From Flavobacteriaceae bacterium (GTDB taxonomy: Bacteria; Bacteroidota; Bacteroidia; Flavobacteriales; Flavobacteriaceae): a stretch of DNA of 6,731 nucleotides. Location of the stretch: the NCBI GenBank assembly GCA_030590765.1, contig JAUVCP010000127.1, positions 1 to 6,731 of the forward strand, given 5' to 3'. A program made the translations under genes and the position numbers. Of this stretch, positions 1 through 5,401 are shown piece after piece (positions within the stretch are counted from its first letter, which is position 1; each line of letters starts with the position of its first letter). The notes beneath the pieces were generated by a model. That model made no database searches. It saw only the letters and a program-made list of their open reading frames with translations, and was not told where the DNA came from.

Positions 1-1
1 T

Positions 2-1546
2 GATGGTACTTTCCCTACAGGAACATCACAATACCAAAAACGTGATATTGCTAGCTTTATACCTACATGGGATGACAATGAACTTTGTACACAGTGTAAT
101 AAGTGTGTAATGGTTTGTCCTCACGCAGCTATCAGAAGTAAAGTAATAGATAATGAATTATTAAAAGACTTCCCATCAACGCTAACAAGTGTTGCTGCTA
201 AAGGTCGTCCGTTTGATAAAAATACTGAAAGTTATATTTTACAAGTATCTCCATATGACTGTACTGGTTGTAATCTTTGCGTTGCAGTTTGTCCTGCAAT
301 AAGCAAAGAGAAAGAAAACTTTAGAGCAATTAACCTTCATGATAAAGATGATTTTGCAGCAGCAGAAGCATTGAACTGGGATCATTTCATTAAGTTACCA
401 GATTATGATCGTACAAAATTAGCGACTAACAATATAAAAGGTTCACAATTCTTACAACCATTATTTGAGTTCTCAGGAGCTTGTCCTGGTTGTGGTGAAA
501 CACCATATATTAAATTATTGACCCAGTTATGGGGAGATAATATGCTTATCGCAAATGCAACAGGATGTTCTTCTATTTATGGAGGAAATATGCCAACAAC
601 ACCATATACTAAAAATGAGGATGGTAGAGGGCCAGCATGGGCGAATTCATTATTTGAAGATAATGCAGAATTTGGCTTGGGTATTAAGTTAGCTTTAAAT
701 ACCAAACAGGCAAGAGCTCAAAAATTGTTAAAAGCAATGAAAAGTGAAATAGGAGCTGATCTGGTTGATGCTATTTTAACTAATGAAGAGCGAGACGAAA
801 TAACCAAAGCGCAACAGTTTGATGACATTGATAAATTAAATGCAATACTTGAAAAGTCAGATAATAAAAACGCAAAAGAGTTGTTGGGATTAACAGACAA
901 CTTAGGAAGAAAGCATATGTGGATCGTCGGTGGTGACGGCTGGGCTTATGATATTGGATACGGTGGTTTAGACCATATCTTCTCATCAGGTGAGAATGTC
1001 AACATTTTGGTAATGGATACCGAAGTTTATTCAAATACAGGTGGACAAGCTTCAAAAGCAACTCCAATTGGCGCCAGTGCCAAATTTGCAATAGGTGGTA
1101 AGAAAGTAGGTAAAAAAGACTTGGCCTTACAGGCAGTTTCATACGGAAATGTATACGTTGCTCAAGTAGCTTCAGGTGCTAAAGATTTACAAACAATAAA
1201 AGCTTTTAAAGAAGCAGCAGCTTATGATGGTCCTTCATTAATAATTGCCTATTCACATTGTATTGAACATGGATATGATATGGGAGCAGGTGCAGAACAT
1301 CAACAAATTGCTGTTGAGACAGGTTACTGGCCTTTATTCCGTTTTAATCCTGATAACGCAAAAGGTAAGAAGTTTAAAATTGATTCAAAAGCTCCGCAGG
1401 GAAGTGTTGAAGATTTCATGTATAAAGAAGCTCGTTTTTCTCGTGTTAAGAAAATGGATGAAAAATTTGCAGCTCAATTGCTTGAAAAAGCACAAGACGG
1501 TGTTAATGATAAATGGGAGCGTTTACAAATATTTAAGAGTTTGTAA
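2..1546 (+). CDS. nifJ: Pyruvate:ferredoxin (flavodoxin) oxidoreductase, C-terminal part (5'-partial)
   Basis: This cytoplasmic iron-sulfur enzyme oxidatively decarboxylates pyruvate with CoA to acetyl-CoA and CO2, passing electrons to ferredoxin or flavodoxin. The reading frame is open from the left edge, so about the last 514 of the usual roughly 1,180 residues are present. Counting from the first codon seen, two ferredoxin-type 4Fe-4S motifs (CxxCxxCxxxCP) use Cys29/32/35/39 and Cys87/90/93/97. The thiamine-pyrophosphate domain follows. Its proximal-cluster cysteines are recognisable as CPGCGE (Cys161, Cys164), ATGCSS (Cys189) and SHCIEHG (Cys420). GDG at 311-313 and NTGG at 345-348 form the TPP/Mg site. 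All four cysteines of each cluster are intact and there is no frameshift, so the enzyme looks functional. The ATG at 110 lies inside the first cluster motif and is not a start. The gene ends just before a strong terminator. The enzyme points to fermentative or low-oxygen pyruvate metabolism, although some aerobic flavobacteria also carry it. Confidence 0.96.
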   Translation, partial: DGTFPTGTSQYQKRDIASFIPTWDDNELCTQCNKCVMVCPHAAIRSKVIDNELLKDFPSTLTSVAAKGRPFDKNTESYILQVSPYDCTGCNLCVAVCPAISKEKENFRAINLHDKDDFAAAEALNWDHFIKLPDYDRTKLATNNIKGSQFLQPLFEFSGACPGCGETPYIKLLTQLWGDNMLIANATGCSSIYGGNMPTTPYTKNEDGRGPAWANSLFEDNAEFGLGIKLALNTKQARAQKLLKAMKSEIGADLVDAILTNEERDEITKAQQFDDIDKLNAILEKSDNKNAKELLGLTDNLGRKHMWIVGGDGWAYDIGYGGLDHIFSSGENVNILVMDTEVYSNTGGQASKATPIGASAKFAIGGKKVGKKDLALQAVSYGNVYVAQVASGAKDLQTIKAFKEAAAYDGPSLIIAYSHCIEHGYDMGAGAEHQQIAVETGYWPLFRFNPDNAKGKKFKIDSKAPQGSVEDFMYKEARFSRVKKMDEKFAAQLLEKAQDGVNDKWERLQIFKSL

Positions 1547-1563
1547 TCATTCGTATTAATAAT

Positions 1564-1594
1564 AAAAAGGCTGTTTTTTCAAATGGCCTTTTTT
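1564..1594 (+). terminator. Intrinsic terminator after nifJ
   Basis: An 8-bp perfect stem, AAAAAGGC (1564-1571) with GCCTTTTT (1586-1593), is extended inward by two G-T wobble pairs and three A-T pairs to a 4-nt TTTC loop. The descending arm merges into a T run. It begins 17 bp past the nifJ stop codon. The A run on the ascending side means it could also work on the opposite strand, but no minus-strand gene ends here. Confidence 0.85.
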
Positions 1595-1625
1595 CATTTG
1601 ACCCAAATCATTTAAAAATTTGATT

Positions 1626-2000
1626 ATGAAAGAAAAGGCAAAAAAACACTTTGATAAAGCACAAGAGCAATTGCATATTGCTAATGAAGAACTTTATAAA
1701 CCCGAAGAAGATGTAGTTTCATATCTAGTCTGTAAAAGCTCACAGCATGCTATTGAAAATTATCTGAAGGGTTATTTATCTCAACGTGGATTTGAAACAA
1801 GTGAAAATGAAACCATGGAAGGCCTGCTTAACAGGTGTAAGTCTCTGGATTCAAAATTCAATCAAATTGATTTAAAAACAGTTGATTGCAGAGCACATCA
1901 AATTGATTCAACCTATTGTCAATCCGTAAAAAAAGTTACTTCTTGCTATGAAGCAGCAGATGACCTAGATACTTTTTTAAGAAAAACAAACCTTATCTAG
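1626..2000 (+). CDS. Small HEPN-domain protein, apparently non-catalytic
   Basis: This is a 124-residue, mostly helical cytoplasmic protein. The first helix (about residues 3-23, AKKHFDKAQEQLHIANEEL) and the second (about 31-55, with the QHAIENYLKGYL signature) match the HEPN fold, and a 'TMEGLLNRCKSL' segment follows at 63-74. Many HEPN proteins are RNases using Rx4-6H. Here the only Arg-His pair in that region is R89-A-H91, so the nuclease motif appears absent. No MNT nucleotidyltransferase partner lies next to it. The function is therefore unknown; substrate or nucleotide binding is a guess. I chose ATG at 1626 because the only upstream option is a TTG two codons earlier at 1620. The gene lies 79 bp after the nifJ stop, beyond the terminator, and no convincing TAnnTTTG promoter is visible, so it may depend on read-through or a divergent promoter. 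It converges with the NA37 gene, with 19 bp between their stops. Confidence 0.8.
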   Translation: MKEKAKKHFDKAQEQLHIANEELYKPEEDVVSYLVCKSSQHAIENYLKGYLSQRGFETSENETMEGLLNRCKSLDSKFNQIDLKTVDCRAHQIDSTYCQSVKKVTSCYEAADDLDTFLRKTNLI

Positions 2001-2019
2001 AGTTTATTTTTTTATTAAT

Positions 2020-3069
2020 TTAGGTTTCTTCATTAAAGTAAACTTTGTAATATTTCATTTTCTTTTCTTCGTCAAATCCCAATTCAAGATATTCTGAAGA
2101 AGCATCCGGTGCGTCAACATCTAATTTTATTTGAATGTTTGTATCCAGCTTAATTTCAGTTTTCATCTTTTGTTTTTGTTTTTTAACAACAACATCAGAA
2201 ACATGGAACTGATTTCTTACCAATACATCATTATCACTTTCATATACCTTTTTATAATCATCAAATAACTCTTTTTGATCTTCAATTTCAAAAACAACCT
2301 CTTTGAAATCATGAATATTTACAGTATCATTCTCTTTTAAATAATCAATTGTTTTTGCCAAAAAATGACTGTGCTCCTGTGTACTGTATTCATTCTTTAA
2401 AACCTCATTTGAAAAATTCTTACACATTTCCATATAGGTTTGTGTATGATTATTTTTATCGTCTGCGTACTTTATACTTAAAAAATTCTTGAGCCAGTAT
2501 TGTGTATCATAATTATTATTATCAACACTTAAAACCACATAACCTTCATCATCGGTATAGTTAACGATCAAACAACCTTTATCAATTTTCTTTGTACTGA
2601 TCCCTTTTTGCACCATTACATCAATACTACTATCATCAACAAATGTTTGAAAAAAATCAATTTTATTTTCTATTTTAAAAATTCCAATTGCATTGGTACT
2701 CACTTCATTAAATTCAATATCTTCAAAAATTGCAATAATAACATCACCAATTTTTATTTGAGCAGAATTGGATTGTTCATATAAATGTTTAACGATATTT
2801 TTTGATGTCTCCACAAAAGTTTCCTCCTCCTGAAAAATACTTTTACTATAATTATTGATCTCATTCATATTCACATCTGCATGATGATGAAATCGAAAAC
2901 TTTCGGTAAGATTGCCAAAAGGTTTTAATAAAAAAGGCAGCATTAATTTATAACTATCCTCATCAAAAACAACCGGATTCTCTGAAAATAAATTACGGGT
3001 ATCATTAAATTTATTTCCAATTTTGTGGATGATTAATTTTGGTAGATTTGCTTTATTTCTTTTGATCAT
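2020..3069 (-). CDS. Nucleoid-associated protein, NA37/NdpA (YejK-like) family
   Basis: This predicted 349-residue protein belongs to the NA37 family (E. coli YejK/NdpA), a nucleoid-associated protein of poorly defined role. Family-like blocks appear in order. They are a conserved N-terminal 'IIHKIGNK' (13-20), a 'LLKPFGNLTESFRFHHH' region (47-63), 'HLYEQSNSAQIKIGD' (95-109), 'AIGIFKIENK' (127-136) and, most diagnostic, 'DKGCLIVNY' (163-171) followed by 'EGYVVLSVD' (175-183). The C-terminal part is acidic and lysine-rich. The length fits the family. The frame extends upstream to an ATG at 3147, but the extra 26 residues are cysteine/asparagine-rich and unlike the family. That DNA also carries a promoter-like TTG-N21-TATTATTG, so the start at 3069 is preferred. 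The gene stands alone on its strand and is not recognisably tied to its neighbours. Whether it binds DNA here is inferred from the family only. Confidence 0.82.
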   Translation of the reverse strand: MIKRNKANLPKLIIHKIGNKFNDTRNLFSENPVVFDEDSYKLMLPFLLKPFGNLTESFRFHHHADVNMNEINNYSKSIFQEEETFVETSKNIVKHLYEQSNSAQIKIGDVIIAIFEDIEFNEVSTNAIGIFKIENKIDFFQTFVDDSSIDVMVQKGISTKKIDKGCLIVNYTDDEGYVVLSVDNNNYDTQYWLKNFLSIKYADDKNNHTQTYMEMCKNFSNEVLKNEYSTQEHSHFLAKTIDYLKENDTVNIHDFKEVVFEIEDQKELFDDYKKVYESDNDVLVRNQFHVSDVVVKKQKQKMKTEIKLDTNIQIKLDVDAPDASSEYLELGFDEEKKMKYYKVYFNEET

Positions 3070-3092
3070 AATAGTAATATTTTTTGCGTTTG

Positions 3093-3124
3093 CAATAATA
3101 CAAAAACCATTTCTGTGAAAACAA
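3093..3124 (-). promoter_or_regulatory. Probable promoter of the NA37 gene
   Basis: On the minus strand, TTG (3124-3122) is followed after 21 nt by TATTATTG (3100-3093), one mismatch from the Bacteroidota -7 consensus TAnnTTTG. Transcription would begin near 3086, leaving a leader of about 17 nt before the ATG at 3069. This placement argues against the longer 3147 start. Confidence 0.5.
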
Positions 3125-3216
3125 AAAAGAACTAATTTATTATTCATTTAATCAACTCTGAAATTTTAGATACATTTGTTTTAGATCAGAATAAATACTA
3201 AAACTAACCTACCTAT

Positions 3217-3246
3217 TTGTTTTTTAACATATTATACTTATTTTTG
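3217..3246 (+). promoter_or_regulatory. Bacteroidota-type promoter of the small secreted-protein gene
   Basis: A -33 TTG (3217-3219) and a perfect -7 TATTTTTG (3239-3246) are separated by 19 nt, the optimal spacing for the Bacteroidota primary sigma factor. The predicted transcription start is near 3253, giving a leader of about 26 nt before the TTG start codon at 3279. Confidence 0.65.
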
Positions 3247-3278
3247 TTGATGTAAACTCATTATCAAAAATAATTATT

Positions 3279-3683
3279 TTGAAAAACCTCGTATTTCTTT
3301 TGTTATTATTTACCGGAATCAGCTCAGCACAAACAATCATTTTTGATGCTCAAAATAAATGGGAACTTCCTATAGGCAGAAACAGTGAAACGGTTAAAAT
3401 TTTAAAGTATCCGCTTCGAATTGAATTGAAAAATAACCAACTGAAACTTTATTATCCAGAAACGAATAAATTTTATTATGACAAATTGATAACTCCAATT
3501 AAGAGAGTTATAGAACTAAATAAAGATGGGAGAACCTATTTTTTATTGGAATTTGACCATAATGAAATGACTTTTTATTTTAGGATAACGAAAGATAAGG
3601 ATCCTAACTATGGAATTGTTTACGGTATAGAAATTCCTGAAATTGAAAATGGACAGGTCATATCATATGATACTTTCTATTGA
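3279..3683 (+). CDS. Small secreted/periplasmic protein of unknown function (TTG start)
   Basis: I do not recognise a family for this 134-residue protein. It opens with a clear Sec signal peptide: MKN, a hydrophobic stretch LVFLLLLFTGI (residues 4-14) and a likely cleavage at SSA-QT after residue 17. There is no lipobox cysteine, so it is not a lipoprotein. The mature part (about 117 residues) is rich in beta-prone segments, with alternating hydrophobic and charged residues and many aromatics (for example the FLLEFDHNEMTFYF stretch, about 86-99). There are no cysteines and no obvious catalytic motif, so a small beta-sandwich or beta-barrel-like fold is plausible. No in-frame ATG precedes the signal peptide (ATT and ATA codons lie upstream), so TTG is the only start that keeps it whole. 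A consensus promoter supports expression. Its last 7 bp overlap the end of the convergent RES toxin gene, which could allow transcriptional interference. Confidence 0.72.
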   Translation: MKNLVFLLLLFTGISSAQTIIFDAQNKWELPIGRNSETVKILKYPLRIELKNNQLKLYYPETNKFYYDKLITPIKRVIELNKDGRTYFLLEFDHNEMTFYFRITKDKDPNYGIVYGIEIPEIENGQVISYDTFY

Positions 3684-4147
3684 TCTGTATTAGGAAAAAG
3701 CCTTTTATCAAAAGGGAATTTGTAAAAATTTATCATTTCCACTTTCTTAAAATCCACATGATATGGATTTAGTAAATAATTGAAATCTCCTTTCACAACC
3801 GCTGAAGGTACTATTAAAATACAATATTTATTTTCCTTAATAAAGTTGTCTCCAATTTTTTGCGTTCTATAATTATGTGGAAAATTACTCCATCTATCAA
3901 ATAAATTATTCTCATCAATACTTTGTATTTTAATAAAATCAGGAATACAAATTTCCATCATCACAAAATCTAATGGTAAAGTAGTCAAACTGATATGTAC
4001 AGACACTTCTGCCATAGCCAAAGCTCTGCTATTAGCACAATATATTATTTCGGCTCCTTTGGAGTTCCATCGGTTACCCGATCTTGAAGCACCAATACCC
4101 GACAATTTATTTGCATATTTTTTTCTGGAAAGCCTGTAAACCCGCAT
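3677..4147 (-). CDS. RES-domain toxin (predicted NAD+ phosphorylase/NADase) of a RES-Xre toxin-antitoxin pair
   Basis: This 156-residue protein is a single RES domain, the fold of toxins that degrade cellular NAD+ (MbcT-type NAD+ phosphorylases or related glycohydrolases). The family hallmarks are all present. They are 'YRLSRKKYANKLSGIGA' at the N-terminus, 'SGNRWNSKG' (23-31) with Arg26, 'IIYCANSRALAMAEVSVH' (34-51) with Tyr36 and Glu47, 'IPSA'-like 'IVPSAVV' (112-118) with Ser115, and 'NYLLNPYHVDF' (123-133) near the C-terminus. The invariant Arg, Tyr, Glu and Ser expected at the active site are conserved, so the toxin looks intact. The ATG lies 8 bp after the antitoxin's stop codon, the usual antitoxin-first arrangement, and both are probably made from the operator-controlled promoter at 4665-4695. 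The 3' end overlaps the convergent secreted-protein gene by 7 bp. Phosphorylase versus hydrolase activity cannot be decided from sequence. Confidence 0.92.
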   Translation of the reverse strand: MRVYRLSRKKYANKLSGIGASRSGNRWNSKGAEIIYCANSRALAMAEVSVHISLTTLPLDFVMMEICIPDFIKIQSIDENNLFDRWSNFPHNYRTQKIGDNFIKENKYCILIVPSAVVKGDFNYLLNPYHVDFKKVEMINFYKFPFDKRLFPNTDQ

Positions 4148-4155
4148 AATAAATT

Positions 4156-4644
4156 CTATACAAAAACACCTTGATCAATACGGTTCAATTCTTCCATTAC
4201 CATTTCTTTGCCATAGGAATCTTTTAATAATTCTAAGGGAGTCATATTTCCTAATGCTATAGATGGTGATTTTAACCATATATAAAATTGATCATTCGAA
4301 TCAAAAACTTCATTCCCATAATTTGTAACTTCAGCTAGTTCAATAATTTTTTCAGAGTGTTGTGGCTTGAACAAATGCTTTTTTTCATTCTTAAATCGTT
4401 GTAATGTCTTGGTAGATACACCTAAAAAACCTGCCCAGTCTTTTTCTGAAAAGGGAGATAATTCTTTTATTTTATTATAGAATGAATAGGATATTCCATT
4501 GCGAATAGAATGAACAATAAGTAATTTATTATTTAAAAAATCATTATAAGATATATCAACATTTTTAGTTTCAGATTTATAAACAGCAGAAACCTCGTTA
4601 ACAAGATTACTTACTTCTTTCTCAAAATATTTATTATCAATCAT
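4156..4644 (-). CDS. Xre/MbcA/ParS-family antitoxin
   Basis: This 162-residue protein is the antitoxin and likely autorepressor for the RES toxin just downstream. The N-terminal 50 residues are a variable helical extension. Residues about 50-88 hold the Xre-like helix-turn-helix (SEKDWAGFLGVSTKTLQRFKNE, 66-87). Residues about 112-162 match the MbcA/ParS/Xre toxin-binding domain: 'FYIWLKSPSIALGNMTPLELL' (120-140), then 'GKEMVMEELNRIDQGVFV' to the end. In this family the C-terminal tail plugs the toxin's active site, and the conserved Gly-Val-Phe ending is retained. The frame runs upstream to a TTG at 4695 (plus an ATG at 4689), but those codons coincide with the -33 promoter element and the operators. 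The ATG at 4644 is therefore the start. The promoter lies in the 62 bp between this start and the rnhB stop. Two dyads there are probable binding sites for this protein. Confidence 0.92.
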   Translation of the reverse strand: MIDNKYFEKEVSNLVNEVSAVYKSETKNVDISYNDFLNNKLLIVHSIRNGISYSFYNKIKELSPFSEKDWAGFLGVSTKTLQRFKNEKKHLFKPQHSEKIIELAEVTNYGNEVFDSNDQFYIWLKSPSIALGNMTPLELLKDSYGKEMVMEELNRIDQGVFV

Positions 4645-4650
4645 TATATT

Positions 4651-4664
4651 AAGACATTTGTCTT
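4651..4664. promoter_or_regulatory. Operator O1 of the RES-Xre operon (perfect dyad)
   Basis: AAGACATTTGTCTT is a perfect 6-bp inverted repeat (AAGACA/TGTCTT) around a central TT. It covers the predicted transcription start and sits 6 bp upstream of the antitoxin ATG. It shares the core GACATTT with a second dyad 21 bp away. It is inferred to be an antitoxin binding site from position and symmetry. Confidence 0.62.
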
Positions 4665-4695
4665 CAAATTTACGACATTTATCGTGCATAAACAA
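4665..4695 (-). promoter_or_regulatory. Promoter of the RES-Xre operon
   Basis: On the minus strand, TTG (4695-4693) and a perfect -7 TAAATTTG (4672-4665) are separated by 20 nt, matching the Bacteroidota consensus. Transcription should start near 4658-4660, leaving about 15 nt before the antitoxin ATG at 4644. The -7 box lies between two palindromic operators, so bound antitoxin would block it. Confidence 0.75.
4672..4685. promoter_or_regulatory. Operator O2 of the RES-Xre operon (near-perfect dyad)
   Basis: ACGACATTTATCGT matches O1 at 11 of 14 positions and has symmetric arms ACGA/TCGT with one mismatched pair inside. It lies in the spacer between the -33 and -7 elements, touching the -7 box by one base. 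Its offset from O1 is exactly 21 bp, about two helical turns, which puts both sites on the same DNA face and suits cooperative repressor binding. Confidence 0.6.
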
Positions 4696-4706
4696 ACACT
4701 TACCAA

Positions 4707-5306
4707 TTAAAGATCCAGTTTCAACTGTTCAGGCAACAACCTAAATGACTTACGGTGATGTAAAGAAACACCAACGGCTCTGATAGCATTACGGTGCTCT
4801 TTGGTAGGATAGCCTTTGTTCTTTTTCCAGTTATAATCAGAAAAATCAAGATGAATATGCTCCATATACTCATCCCTGTAGGTTTTTGCTAAAATAGAGG
4901 CAGCTGCAATGCTCAAATATATACTGTCTCCTTTTACAATAGTTTGATGGGGGATACTATGATAATTTTTAAATCTATTACCATCTACAATGATAAAATC
5001 AGGTACGATATTTAATTTATCAATTGATTTATGCATAGCCAAAATAGATGCATTCAAAATATTTATTTTATCTATTTCTTCCTGATAAACATAAGCCACA
5101 CCATATGCCAAAGCCTCTTTTTCAATGATTGGTCTTAACAATTTCCTTTGTTTTTCAGTCAATTGTTTGGAATCATTCAATAAATCGTGTTTAAAATCTA
5201 AGGGTAAAATCACAGCAGCAGCTACCACCGGACCTGCCAAACAGCCCCGACCTGCTTCATCTGTTCCAGCCTCTAATTTTTGATTTGAAAAGTTTGGTTT
5301 TAACAT
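4707..5306 (-). CDS. rnhB: Ribonuclease HII
   Basis: This 199-residue cytoplasmic enzyme cuts the RNA strand of RNA-DNA hybrids and removes single ribonucleotides misincorporated into DNA, starting ribonucleotide excision repair. The length is typical for bacterial RNase HII. The metal-binding DEDD residues are visible as Asp16-Glu17 in '[13 protein letters not shown]', Asp108 in 'IIVDGNRF' and Asp127 in 'VKGDS'. The conserved '[10 protein letters not shown]' (45-54) and '[15 protein letters not shown]' (134-148) blocks are also present, as is the GRG substrate motif (19-21). The ATG at 5306 places the DEAGRG motif at the usual distance from the N-terminus. The gene is divergent from the porin gene, and its stop lies 62 bp before the antitoxin start in the same direction, with the toxin-antitoxin promoter in between. 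No terminator is visible after rnhB, so read-through into the toxin-antitoxin operon is possible. Confidence 0.97.
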   Translation of the reverse strand: MLKPNFSNQKLEAGTDEAGRGCLAGPVVAAAVILPLDFKHDLLNDSKQLTEKQRKLLRPIIEKEALAYGVAYVYQEEIDKINILNASILAMHKSIDKLNIVPDFIIVDGNRFKNYHSIPHQTIVKGDSIYLSIAAASILAKTYRDEYMEHIHLDFSDYNWKKNKGYPTKEHRNAIRAVGVSLHHRKSFRLLPEQLKLDL

Positions 5307-5321
5307 GATTAAATCTTATTT

Positions 5322-5329
5322 CAAAAATA
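5322..5329 (-). promoter_or_regulatory. Probable -7 element of the rnhB promoter
   Basis: TATTTTTG on the minus strand is a perfect TAnnTTTG match, ending 15 nt upstream of the rnhB ATG. No clear TTG stands at the ideal distance upstream (a TTC is present 22 nt away), so the call rests on the -7 box and position. Confidence 0.45.
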
Positions 5330-5374
5330 ACAAACCCAATTGAATTTGAGTGAATATTATTTCCTTAAATATTT

Positions 5375-5382
5375 TACCTTTG
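5375..5382 (+). promoter_or_regulatory. Probable -7 element of the porin promoter
   Basis: TACCTTTG is a perfect TAnnTTTG match located 19 nt before the ATG at 5402. The nearest upstream TTG (5346-5348) is 26 nt away, slightly long, and a GTG at 5350-5352 is 22 nt away. The -33 element is thus uncertain. Transcription would start near 5389. Confidence 0.5.
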
Positions 5383-5401
5383 TCAACATTAAAAAATTTA
5401 T

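Noticed and set aside
718..986. Open frames on the minus strand inside nifJ, overlapping each other
   Set aside because: They are antisense to a strongly conserved enzyme, have low-complexity composition and no promoter or family match.
1245..1559. Plus-strand open frame overlapping the nifJ 3' end in another frame
   Set aside because: It has no family features, and the overlapping nifJ frame is clearly the coding one (Cys420 and downstream residues conserved).
1988..2027. Inverted repeat AAACCT/AGGTTT spanning the convergent HEPN and NA37 stops, a possible shared terminator
   Set aside because: The stem is only 6 bp with a 28-nt loop and no good T run directly after either arm.
3070..3147. 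26-residue N-terminal extension of the NA37 protein from ATG 3147
   Set aside because: The residues do not resemble the family's N-terminus, and the stretch carries promoter-like elements.
3171..3178. TACATTTG, a perfect -7 box on the plus strand
   Set aside because: No TTG at the proper distance upstream, and it lies about 100 bp before the next gene, which has a much better promoter at 3217-3246.
3694..3715. Hairpin CCTTTT-GAT-AAAAGG followed by CTTTTT on the minus strand, resembling an intrinsic terminator
   Set aside because: It lies inside the toxin coding sequence (codons for PFDKRLFP), upstream of the stop codon, and the stem is short and A/T-rich. Termination there would leave a message without a stop.
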